Assembly: GCF_900102495.1 (NCBI RefSeq) | Contig: NZ_FMVQ01000004.1 | Span: 179,556-243,555, forward strand | Source: Nitrosospira sp. Nl5 | GTDB lineage: Bacteria > Pseudomonadota > Gammaproteobacteria > Burkholderiales > Nitrosomonadaceae | Reading direction: 5' to 3' | Length of the DNA stretch: 64,000 bases | Shown: one piece after another, positions 45,612-53,409 of the stretch | How positions within the stretch are numbered: the first letter of the stretch is position 1 | Layout: each line of letters starts with the position of its first letter | Made by a program: the position numbers and the translations under genes | The notes under the pieces: generated by a model | Told to the model about the DNA's origin: nothing | Database searches by the model: none | Seen by the model: the letters and a program-made list of their open reading frames with translations, nothing else

Positions 45612-46109
45612 CTATTTCTCCCGCCGATAGTTCGCCGTCATGAGTTGACGCCATTCTCCATCATCGCCCAGCATGTGCGAGGTCAGCACCCGGTGGTCGG
45701 GGCTCTTTATTTCGATCACGTCCCTGTATTTTGCCAGCTTCCCTTCCACCAGCTTCCCTTCCTCGGTCCATTTCGGCCCCTCGGCACTGAGCGTCAGAAC
45801 CTTTCCTTCCGCATCCATGGAGCCGGTGTACACCCAGAGGTGGGTCATCATCGAGCCTACCCAGGTTCCGACATAATGTTTCTTCTGCGGGTCGTAGCCG
45901 AGCGTCATCAGCATTGTCGCCATGCCGCCGCCGGGCATTTCACCACGGCCCTCGCACAATATCCAGAGGCCGCCGAGCGAACGCACGCTCTCCGACCCCG
46001 TGAATTTCTCCGACGGCTTGCCGGGCTCTGTCGAACACTCGGATTCACAACTCCATTCACCCACCAGCTTCTGCAGCCACTCGTGTTCTTTCTGCGGTTC
46101 TACCTTCAT
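45612..46109 (-). CDS. DUF1579 domain-containing protein
   Basis: A 165-residue lipocalin-like beta-barrel protein of the DUF1579 type: EHEWLQKLVGEWSCESECST, then MLMTLGYDPQKKHYVGTWVG and a closing LTSHMLGDDGEWRQLMTANY. Its role is unknown. It often travels with YCII and VOC genes. The ATG at 46109 has GGAG with good spacing; 46115 is a possible alternative. Confidence 0.88.
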   Translation of the reverse strand: MKVEPQKEHEWLQKLVGEWSCESECSTEPGKPSEKFTGSESVRSLGGLWILCEGRGEMPGGGMATMLMTLGYDPQKKHYVGTWVGSMMTHLWVYTGSMDAEGKVLTLSAEGPKWTEEGKLVEGKLAKYRDVIEIKSPDHRVLTSHMLGDDGEWRQLMTANYRREK

Positions 46110-46204
46110 TGTCATCTCCTATGTCTTGGTAATTTATCGGAACTTCCTCGGGTAGTCGATGTACTCGACCGGTTTTTCTTTGCCTGCTTCGTTTGTCGCG
46201 GAAA

Positions 46205-46561
46205 TTAGTCGGCCGGCAACCCTGCAATCTCTATTACCGGCCGGATCTCGACTGTACCCTTGCGCGCCATCGGAATTCTTGCGGCAATACCGATCGCCTC
46301 ATCGAGATCCCTGCCCTCGATCAGGAAATAGCCACCCAGCTGCTCGCGCGTCTCCGCGAACGGACCATCGGTGATGAGCCGCTTGCCTTCACGCACCCGC
46401 ACGCTGGTTGCCGCTGCTGTCGGGTACAAGGGGTTGGCCGCCAGGTACTGCCCGCTTGATTTAATCTGTTGTGCGAGCTTGGTTGACTCCATGTAACAAG
46501 CTTCCCGCTCGGTCTCGCTCAGCGCAAGTTCGTCAAGGTAAATCAGTAACATATATTTCAT
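46205..46561 (-). CDS. YCII-related (DGPF) protein 2
   Basis: A 118-residue YciI/DGPF protein: KYMLLIYLDELALSETERE, then LITDGPFAETREQLGGYFLI and a C-terminal MARKGTVEIRPVIE. It is shorter than DGPF protein 1. GGGAG lies 5 bp before the ATG at 46561. It forms part of a run of minus-strand accessory genes. Confidence 0.9.
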   Translation of the reverse strand: MKYMLLIYLDELALSETEREACYMESTKLAQQIKSSGQYLAANPLYPTAAATSVRVREGKRLITDGPFAETREQLGGYFLIEGRDLDEAIGIAARIPMARKGTVEIRPVIEIAGLPAD

Positions 46562-46706
46562 GCATGCTCCCATTGTAAAAGCGTTTCATTTCAGTGCTTG
46601 TGTATTCTTATCTGCGCCATTAGTCGAATGGCGGACGTCCGGATCGACACGCCAATGAAATTCGTTTACCGTCGGATACGAGTAGCCCGCACCACATTAC
46701 CGCCTG

Positions 46707-47099
46707 CTACCGAGGGGCGACAGCATCGGCAAACCCGAGCGCCCGCAGCGTCTGTTCATCCTCAGCCACCGGCCGCACTTCGACGCATCCGATGCGTGCT
46801 CCGGGAATCCGCGAGGCTACGTGTATCGCCTCGTTCAGATCCTTGGCCTCGATGAGATAGTAGCCACCGAACTGTTCCTTGGTCTCCGCGAAGGGGCCGT
46901 CGGTAGTCGTGACCTTACCGTTTCGTACCCGGACTGTAATCGCGGCGTCGGGAGGCTGCAGCCGGTTACAGCCGAGGTAGTGGCCACTCTCCCTGATCGC
47001 TTCCGTGAATTCTGAATATTCCTCGAAGTGCTTCTCCGCAGCGGCTTCTGTCATCTGCTCCATCACGGTTTCGGCACAGATCAGGCACAGGTACTTCAT
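46707..47099 (-). CDS. YCII-related (DGPF) protein 3
   Basis: A 130-residue YciI/DGPF protein: KYLCLICAETVMEQMTEAA, TTDGPFAETKEQFGGYYLIE, then RIGCVEVRPVAEDEQTL. GGAGG precedes the ATG at 47099; an upstream start at 47171 would add an unlikely leader. It is the third DGPF gene in 4 kb. Confidence 0.9.
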   Translation of the reverse strand: MKYLCLICAETVMEQMTEAAAEKHFEEYSEFTEAIRESGHYLGCNRLQPPDAAITVRVRNGKVTTTDGPFAETKEQFGGYYLIEAKDLNEAIHVASRIPGARIGCVEVRPVAEDEQTLRALGFADAVAPR

Positions 47100-47267
47100 G
47101 GCGATACCTCCGTTTGGCGTAAAAAACTTACTTGCATCGTATAGTCGTTCGAGGAAGGCTAAATTCGACATCGGAAGCCCCGAAACCTGATCGTCGACTG
47201 CGCGACTACATCGGTGACGAGTACAAACAGGTTTATACGTAAATACCCGCTTCCTTCATGGTGAACG

Positions 47268-47717
47268 CTACGGTTTCAAATCGATTGCCGCCCTATCGCT
47301 GCCATCCATGTAGAAAGGCACCGATATATGCTCGTGTATGATCCTCCACTTGCCGTCCACCTTGCGGTAGCATACGGTCACCCGCACCCAGACATCGGTT
47401 TCCTCGCCGTCTGTCCTCGTTCCGCTTATGTGGTTGAGGCTGTGAGAGAAGGCAATGTCATCACTCGCCGTAATCCCCAGGTCGCGAATCTCGTAACCGA
47501 CAGGTCCGCGAAATGTCGGCAGCCATCCTTCCCAATTCTTTCGATAGGTGTCGATTCCCCGGTATTCAAGGGGAGGCGCGATATCGAACGTCAGGACGTC
47601 CGCCGTGTAGTGGGACATTATCCCGTCGATATCCTTGACGCGGACCGCTTCCAGCCAGCGCTCCACCAGCTCGCGAACCTCGGCTTCAGCTGTTTTCAGC
47701 ATAGTTTTGGTGTTCAT
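47268..47717 (-). CDS. SnoaL-like/NTF2-fold protein (DUF4440 type)
   Basis: A 149-residue NTF2-fold protein: EVRELVERWLEAVRVKDIDG, MSHYTADVLTFDIAPPLEYRG, and CYRKVDGKWRIIHEHISVPF. Such proteins are often isomerases, polyketide cyclases or of unknown function. GGAGGAG precedes the ATG at 47717; a longer frame to 47924 lacks support. It completes the accessory gene set. Confidence 0.88.
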   Translation of the reverse strand: MNTKTMLKTAEAEVRELVERWLEAVRVKDIDGIMSHYTADVLTFDIAPPLEYRGIDTYRKNWEGWLPTFRGPVGYEIRDLGITASDDIAFSHSLNHISGTRTDGEETDVWVRVTVCYRKVDGKWRIIHEHISVPFYMDGSDRAAIDLKP

Positions 47718-48072
47718 GACCAAACTCCTCCTTGAAAAAAAATGGATTGATTCAGTTTTTTCAAATTGTCTTGGATTGGACCAGGTTCGTTGGCCTCCAT
47801 GCCGTATAGTCGTTCCGGGCAGGTCAAATTCGACATCGAGTTGTCCAAGCGAGGTATTTTTTAGCGTACGATGACAAAAGCCCGCCGCCCTGGAATTCGA
47901 AGGCCCATTACGGTTGACTTTCAAAACAAGGATCAGAAGGTGACAGCCTGATTGTGCGCCGGATAGCGCCCTTTTCCGCTGTACTCCTCGCTGCGCTCCT
48001 TCGGAAGCGGTAACGCAGCTGGATTTAGCGATTCATCGCCTCAGCGGGAAGGCTTACAAAGAATCCCGGCAG

Positions 48073-49983
48073 CTAAAAGAAATAATTGACCGAAAAAACT
48101 CCCTCGTTGTACTGATCGTAGCGATTCAGTTCCAGCCGCAGGTCAAGATCCTGCGACAGCGCATAGCGGGTTATGAAATGAGAAGTAAAAAAACGCTTGC
48201 TGTCGCCCAGGAAAAAGACCTGATAACTGGCGGCAAGCTTGACCCTCAAATTCTCGGTGACATCGTAGAACGTGCCCACTTCAATATCGCCGCCCAAACG
48301 ATAGTTCTGTTTCAAATGTCCGGAAAATTCTGTTTTTATATCGATGAAGGAAAATAAAAGCAGGGGTGAAAAAAACTCCGGCCGATAGGAAATGCCTCTC
48401 CCATAAGTGCCTTTGACGGAATTGCAGTAGTGGCAGTTGTAATCCCTGAGCGTGTCGATCTCCAGGTCTACACGCCAGGAGGCTTTTGCAAACAGGGGGT
48501 CATAAGGATTCAGCGACGTAATCGAAAGAATTTTGGCCCGGTCCAACCTCACCCGCTCCGAGTCCAGGTAATAACGGAGGTTGAAGTCCATGAAAATGAT
48601 TTCCGAGTTTTTATCGTACCCCACGTCTTTGGCCATCAAATCATGGTAGGCCGGGCGGTAGGCGAATTCGAGGAAAGGCTCATGGCTATTGTGCCCCATC
48701 CCCACGCGAAGTCGATCTGTACCGTGGCCAAGCTCCGGCGGGCTGGAAAAGCGCCTGGCTTTATCGATGACATCCGGGATATCTTTGAGACGGCTCCTGG
48801 CCAACAGGACCGAATGTGGGATTTTTATCTCCTTGTCGCTCTTCTCCTGCATGCTTCGATACTGCAAGTAGTCCATGTACGCATTCAACACCAGTGCTTG
48901 CGATCGCGTGGAAAGGTTTGCAAAGGGCGTGCTTTCCGGTGAGATTTTGCCCTTGATCAGCTTTTGCAGGATCGTCTTTTCGTCCTCGATCATCTTGAGC
49001 CGCTTTTCATTCATCTGGGTAAGCACCGCGGGGCGGTATACGGCTTTTTTAACCAGGCCCTCCTGCGCCATGACGATTTTTACCGTATCGGCCGGGATCA
49101 CGCTAAAAAAGAAGGAGTCTTTCAATCTCAGGTCCGGATTGGCGATCTCCAGCAGGGAAAGCACATGGTAAGAGCAGTTTTCCTGAAAATAATAATAATC
49201 AAAATACGTTCCCCCCAGTTCCCATAGATGCAGAAGCATCATGTTCAACTGGTCCTGGGTAAACTTGAGCTCATATTCCCAAAGGTCGCGGCTCTCCCAA
49301 TTATTGTATTCCTGCACCTTGGTGTAATAAGGGAAAATTGCGAAGCGGCCCTGGAACCCGCCCGTCAAGCCTTTCATCGCATAGAGAAACGCATTGCCGG
49401 TATCCGGCACCGCAGCGTAATTTGCACCGTAATTCATTAAATTATTGTCGCTGCCCATTCTGCGGCTATCGATCCGTACGAGGGTATGGCCGAACATGGA
49501 CGCGGGGTTGTTCATGAAATAAGACGCGAATACCAGCGTTACGCCGACAGGGTCCAAACCTTGCATCCAGCGGTCGAGCCGATCGCATGCCTGTATTTCG
49601 AGACGATGGGGGTCGAATGCCAGTTGCTGATTCAACCATTTGAAGCGGGCGGGAAAATTGCATTGCGGATGCTCCTTGCCTTCCGCGATCGCAGCAAGCG
49701 GAACAAAGAAGCTGGCGAGCGTTGCGGCGAGCTCTGCTTCCGAATCGGTTTTCCCTTGCGGAGAATTGAAAAACTCCATGCCATCGGCTTCACTGACCAT
49801 GCCGCCGAGCAATCTCGTGTCGTATTTTAAAAGCAGGTGCCAGACGCGTTCGCGGGCAAGTTTTTTTTGCTTGGCTTGCTGCTGCAATTCGACCAGATAA
49901 CCGGCAGCATCATTGGAATGGGCAGTTACAGGATATAGGTAAAACCAGGAAAGTAGGCCAACAACAAAACAGGTATGCCGCAC
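48073..49983 (-). CDS. DUF4105 / Lnb N-terminal periplasmic domain protein
   Basis: A 636-residue exported protein with an N-terminal signal (FVVGLLSWFYLYPVTAHS) and a long papain/NlpC-like DUF4105 region. NMMLLHLWELGGTYFDYYYF followed by QENCSYHVLSLLEIANPDL holds the catalytic-type Cys, and MFGHTLVRIDSRRM holds a His. The C-terminal part is beta-rich, ending in aromatic-alternating strands like an outer-membrane barrel (YNEGVFSVNYFF). The Lnb family transfers acyl groups to lipoproteins; activity here is not shown. Confidence 0.85.
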   Translation of the reverse strand: MRHTCFVVGLLSWFYLYPVTAHSNDAAGYLVELQQQAKQKKLARERVWHLLLKYDTRLLGGMVSEADGMEFFNSPQGKTDSEAELAATLASFFVPLAAIAEGKEHPQCNFPARFKWLNQQLAFDPHRLEIQACDRLDRWMQGLDPVGVTLVFASYFMNNPASMFGHTLVRIDSRRMGSDNNLMNYGANYAAVPDTGNAFLYAMKGLTGGFQGRFAIFPYYTKVQEYNNWESRDLWEYELKFTQDQLNMMLLHLWELGGTYFDYYYFQENCSYHVLSLLEIANPDLRLKDSFFFSVIPADTVKIVMAQEGLVKKAVYRPAVLTQMNEKRLKMIEDEKTILQKLIKGKISPESTPFANLSTRSQALVLNAYMDYLQYRSMQEKSDKEIKIPHSVLLARSRLKDIPDVIDKARRFSSPPELGHGTDRLRVGMGHNSHEPFLEFAYRPAYHDLMAKDVGYDKNSEIIFMDFNLRYYLDSERVRLDRAKILSITSLNPYDPLFAKASWRVDLEIDTLRDYNCHYCNSVKGTYGRGISYRPEFFSPLLLFSFIDIKTEFSGHLKQNYRLGGDIEVGTFYDVTENLRVKLAASYQVFFLGDSKRFFTSHFITRYALSQDLDLRLELNRYDQYNEGVFSVNYFF

Positions 49984-50065
49984 AGCGAAGCTATAGAGGG
50001 ATGAGCGATCAGCGATGTGGAAACGAAACGGGCACAGGCTTCCGCCTGCACCCGTTTGTCATTAT

Positions 50066-50578
50066 TTAATCCAATGCTGCTTGCTTGATGTTACAAGATT
50101 TTGCAAGAGTGGGATGACGAGTCAGTTGATTTTCGAGCTTACTCAGCAACTCGGTTGAAGTTGTCTGGTCATTGACGACCAAGCTGTCAAATTTGGCCTG
50201 AACCATCGCGCCGAACTCCTGGTGATTTGCGGCCGGGCATTGATACAGGCTGGCCAGGGTAGATAAATTTTCACCCTTGCCTTGCGCCATCTCCTTGACT
50301 AGGCTGGTGTAATTCTCCTGCGCAAACACTTCCCGTTCCTTACTCGTTTTTATCAATCCATGGTCACCGCAATTCGAGGTTCCCGATGTAATCCCGAATG
50401 TCTGGGACCCCGATGTTCCATTGGTTGTTGCGGCAAAGACCTGCTTTATCCCTGACTCCGGTCCGACAACCATTGAGCCCAGCCCACAGCCTGCTGCGCC
50501 ATAACCAGCGGCAAAAACAGACATGGGAAGTAAAAATAGAGAAGCTGCTGCTGCAATCCGGCCATATCGTCCCATCAT
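50066..50578 (-). CDS. DUF3015 family exported protein
   Basis: A 170-residue exported protein with a signal ending in MSVFAAGYG. The family pattern follows: GAAGCGLGSMVVGPESG, then FGITSGTSNCGDHGLI and a helical C-terminal half (NYTSLVKEMAQGKGENLSTL). Its function is unknown. It is commonly adjacent to DUF4105/Lnb-like genes in other proteobacteria, as here, and a functional link is possible. Confidence 0.88.
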   Translation of the reverse strand: MMGRYGRIAAAASLFLLPMSVFAAGYGAAGCGLGSMVVGPESGIKQVFAATTNGTSGSQTFGITSGTSNCGDHGLIKTSKEREVFAQENYTSLVKEMAQGKGENLSTLASLYQCPAANHQEFGAMVQAKFDSLVVNDQTTSTELLSKLENQLTRHPTLAKSCNIKQAALD

Positions 50579-50884
50579 ATGCGCTCCATAAAGAGGTTGT
50601 TATCACGTCAAATCCGGATCATTAATCCGATGACTCAACGACGGTTTTAAAGTATCAAGCTCATTGTCCAGGAAAAATAAGCAGCGTTCTTCGTTAGACC
50701 AAATGAATGTACTGAACCCCTCCCGGAATGTCAAATTTATATTGCGTTTTAGGAGGTTAAGCGGATTCGGCCCAACGCGCAAAATGCGATAGCTGCTGAG
50801 ATCCTGCATTACTACGCAGGTAGCGCCTGCGCCCGGAAATTTCGATCATCCGAGGGCGACGGCTGGTAATGCTGGGGACACATA
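50579..50884. other. Intergenic stretch, no clear gene
   Basis: Contains a minus-strand open frame of 68 codons (50603-50809) without a ribosome-binding site. It otherwise shows nothing recognisable. Confidence 0.35.
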
Positions 50885-51082
50885 TTAGAATCGAAGCACA
50901 TCCCGTTCGTTGATGCCAACTCCGTCGGCCCCTCCAGTGTCATTTGGATCGCCATGCTGTTGCTTCGGTGGGGCTTCCTTGGAGATAGGCTTCGGCGAAC
51001 CAGACACGCAACCCGTAAGCAACACCCCAAAACCGGCCGCCAACAGAACGCTTATACCGATTGACTTACGCAGATAGCCCAT
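50885..51082 (-). CDS. Small lipoprotein
   Basis: A 65-residue lipoprotein with signal SIGISVLLAAGFGVLLTGCV (lipobox LTGC), then a short hydrophilic tail (PKPISKEAPPKQQHGDPND). AAGGAG precedes the ATG at 51082. No family was recognised. Confidence 0.7.
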   Translation of the reverse strand: MGYLRKSIGISVLLAAGFGVLLTGCVSGSPKPISKEAPPKQQHGDPNDTGGADGVGINERDVLRF

Positions 51083-51346
51083 GGTTTGCTCCTTTTCGTT
51101 AATTTCAATGCAAAAAAACAGTAACAAGCTGGCTATTTTTTTAACACGGCCTTTGGCGGCTAGCGGTTTTCCAGCGATGGTTTTCAGGCGATTCCATCGT
51201 TTCCACGTCTGGCTGAATCTGTCGGGCTATGTCGTTGAAGGCCGGTGTCCACATTACTCCCCTTTTCCTTAACTTCATAAACAGTAGAATCCCCTCCCCG
51301 AGGAGGAGCAGCGGACGCCTAAGGACAAGCCGGCGTCAGCACCCGT

Positions 51347-52588
51347 TCAACCCGGCAATTCGCGCAGCCTGCGCTCCAGAAACCGCCGTTCCGGCTCCTG
51401 GCGGGCGAGACCGTAAGCGCGTTCATACGAGGCCCGGGCTTCCGGCATTCGGCCAAGTCGGCGATACAGGTCCGCGCGGGCCGAGTGCGCCAAGTGGTAA
51501 TCGGTAAGCTCACCCCGCGCCAGAGTAGCCTCGACCAGCGCAAGACCTGCCAATGGCCCGTCACGCATTGCCACCGCCACCGCCCGGTTGAGTTCGACCA
51601 CGGGCGATGGACTGGCGCGCAACAGGATGTCGTAGAGACCGACAATCTCGGCCCAATTCGTCGCCGCCGCGGACGATGCATTGGCGTGCACGGCTGCGAT
51701 CGCGGCTTGCAGTGTGTATGGGCCGAATCGGCGCGACAACAGGACTCGCTCCACCAGCGCCGATCCTTCCACAATATAGTCGCGCTTCCAGAGCGAGCGA
51801 TCCTGGTCATCCAACAAGATCAGGTCGCCATCCGGCGAGCTGCGCGCGGCGCGCCGCGACTCCTGCAGCAGCATCAGCGCGAGGAGCCCCAGCGCCTCGG
51901 GTTCGGGCAATAACTCGACCAACAGCCTGCCCAAGCGGATCGCCTCGACGGAGAGTTCGACGCGCGTCAGCGACTCGCCCGATGACGCCGAATAACCTTC
52001 ATTGAATACCAGATAGACCACGCGCAGCACGCTGTCCACCCGATCCGACAGCTCGGACGGCGAAGGCACTTGGTAAGGAATGCGTGCGTCCCGGATTTTC
52101 GCCTTGGCACGCACGATACGTTGAGCCAGCGTTGGAGCCCCAATCAGGAAAGCGCGCGCAATCTCCTCGGTCGTCAGTCCGCACACCTCGCGCAAGGTGA
52201 GCGCTACCTGCACCTCTGGCGACAAGGCCGGATGACAGCAGGTGAAGATCAGCCGCAGCCGATCATCCTCGATTCCTTCACCGTCCAACTCCTCACCAGT
52301 GGCAGCCGCCAACCGTTCTTCCATATCGTCCGGCAGCGGCTCGAAGCGGGCACGCCTGCGTATGCCATCGATCGCCTTGAAGCGGCCGGTCGAAACCAGC
52401 CATGCCTGCGGATTGGCCGGCACGCCTTCATGCGGCCATTGTTCCAGCGCCGCCCTGAAGGCGTCGTGCAGCGCTTCCTCGGCGACATCGAAGTCGCCGA
52501 GGAAGCGAATCAGCGTCGCAAAGATGCGTCGCGAATGGGAACGGTAGATAGAATCCACCGTCTCGCGGGAAAAATGGGGACAGACCAC
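51347..52588 (-). CDS. ECF42-type RNA polymerase sigma factor with C-terminal extension
   Basis: Sigma-70 family ECF protein, up to 413 residues. Region 2 is about 13-80 (IYRSHSRRIFATLIRFLGDF, then DVAEEALHDAFRAALEQWP). Region 4 is about 120-180 (EVCGLTTEEIARAFLIG). A long C-terminal extension of helical pairs follows, with DGDLILLDDQDRSLW, a conserved block of this group. ECF42 factors usually control YCII/DGPF genes, and three such genes lie 4-8 kb away. The GTG at 52588 lies inside a REP element; a GTG at 52558 (VDSIYRSHS) may be the real start. Confidence 0.88.
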   Translation of the reverse strand: MVCPHFSRETVDSIYRSHSRRIFATLIRFLGDFDVAEEALHDAFRAALEQWPHEGVPANPQAWLVSTGRFKAIDGIRRRARFEPLPDDMEERLAAATGEELDGEGIEDDRLRLIFTCCHPALSPEVQVALTLREVCGLTTEEIARAFLIGAPTLAQRIVRAKAKIRDARIPYQVPSPSELSDRVDSVLRVVYLVFNEGYSASSGESLTRVELSVEAIRLGRLLVELLPEPEALGLLALMLLQESRRAARSSPDGDLILLDDQDRSLWKRDYIVEGSALVERVLLSRRFGPYTLQAAIAAVHANASSAAATNWAEIVGLYDILLRASPSPVVELNRAVAVAMRDGPLAGLALVEATLARGELTDYHLAHSARADLYRRLGRMPEARASYERAYGLARQEPERRFLERRLRELPG

Positions 52589-52597
52589 GGTTTTCCG
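52571..52597. repeat. REP, left flank of RAYT
   Basis: AAAATGGGGACAGACCACGG followed by TTTTCC, ending at the transposase stop codon. It overlaps the annotated start of the sigma factor gene. The inverted counterpart is at 53356-53377. Confidence 0.9.
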
Positions 52598-53317
52598 TTA
52601 CTCCTGAAACGATTTACCTGACTCCGGTTCCAGCATTTTGCGTGGCCGCCCCGATTGGCCGGGTACCACGCGTTTTCCTATGGCCGACGATACCTGTATG
52701 GAGAAGCCTTCATTGCCCAGCGCAAAATTGCCATTTGTGGCGCGGCGTATTTCATCCAGCAACCCCGCCTCCAACTCGTCGCGAAATAGCTCGCGATACG
52801 CCGCCTGTCGGGCTGTGGCATCCAAACCTAACGCCTCGTAAAGCGGGTGTGGCTGCACCAGAGCGTCGGCTTCGCCCTGCGCGTTCACCCAGTAACTCGA
52901 CCAGCGATATCCTGCGGGATGCGCTACCATGCCGGCACGCACCGGATTCAGCTCAATGTAGCGCTGGCATGCCAGCAGATAGATTTCATCCTGTGTTAGG
53001 CAGGAACGGAAGCGCCCTTCCCAGAGCGTCCCGCTACGCCGGTAGGTGCGATTCACGTATTGCACGTACCGCTGGCCGAGTGCCTTCATCAGCGACCCCG
53101 GAGCCTCCACGCTATCCGCCGACATCAGGAGATGCACATGATTGGTCATCAGCACATAGGCATGAACCCGGCACCCTGTCTTGCCGGCGTACGCGGCCAT
53201 CCAGTCAAGGTAGACACTGTAATCTTCGTCGGCGAAGAAACACGGTTGGCGATTGTTGCCGCGTTGGATGATGTGCAGGGGAACGTTTGGTAAAACTAGG
53301 CGGGCGCGACGCGGCAT
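52598..53317 (-). CDS. REP-associated tyrosine transposase (RAYT, Y1_Tnp)
   Basis: A 239-residue IS200/IS605-like single-tyrosine transposase: VPLHIIQRGNNRQPCFFADE, the HUH-type metal site in VLMTNHVHLLM, and the catalytic Tyr region in YVQYVNRTYRRSGTLWEGRF. RAYTs bind and mobilise REP sequences. Here inverted REPs (GGGGACAGACCACGG) lie at 52571-52597 and 53356-53377, and related REPs are scattered between 42.6 and 59.3 kb. It appears full length. It is divergent from the large gene at 53410. Confidence 0.95.
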   Translation of the reverse strand: MPRRARLVLPNVPLHIIQRGNNRQPCFFADEDYSVYLDWMAAYAGKTGCRVHAYVLMTNHVHLLMSADSVEAPGSLMKALGQRYVQYVNRTYRRSGTLWEGRFRSCLTQDEIYLLACQRYIELNPVRAGMVAHPAGYRWSSYWVNAQGEADALVQPHPLYEALGLDATARQAAYRELFRDELEAGLLDEIRRATNGNFALGNEGFSIQVSSAIGKRVVPGQSGRPRKMLEPESGKSFQE

Positions 53318-53355
53318 GGCATGATGACGGTAAAAGTAGGCGGATAGAGTCTAGC

Positions 53356-53377
53356 AGAAAACCGTGGTCTGTCCCCT
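53356..53377. repeat. REP, right flank of RAYT
   Basis: GAAAACCGTGGTCTGTCCCC, the exact inverse complement of the left-flanking REP core. It is 32 bp upstream of the large orphan gene start at 53410. Confidence 0.9.
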
Positions 53378-53409
53378 ATTTTCCACAGTATCTTTATAAC
53401 ACCTATAGC

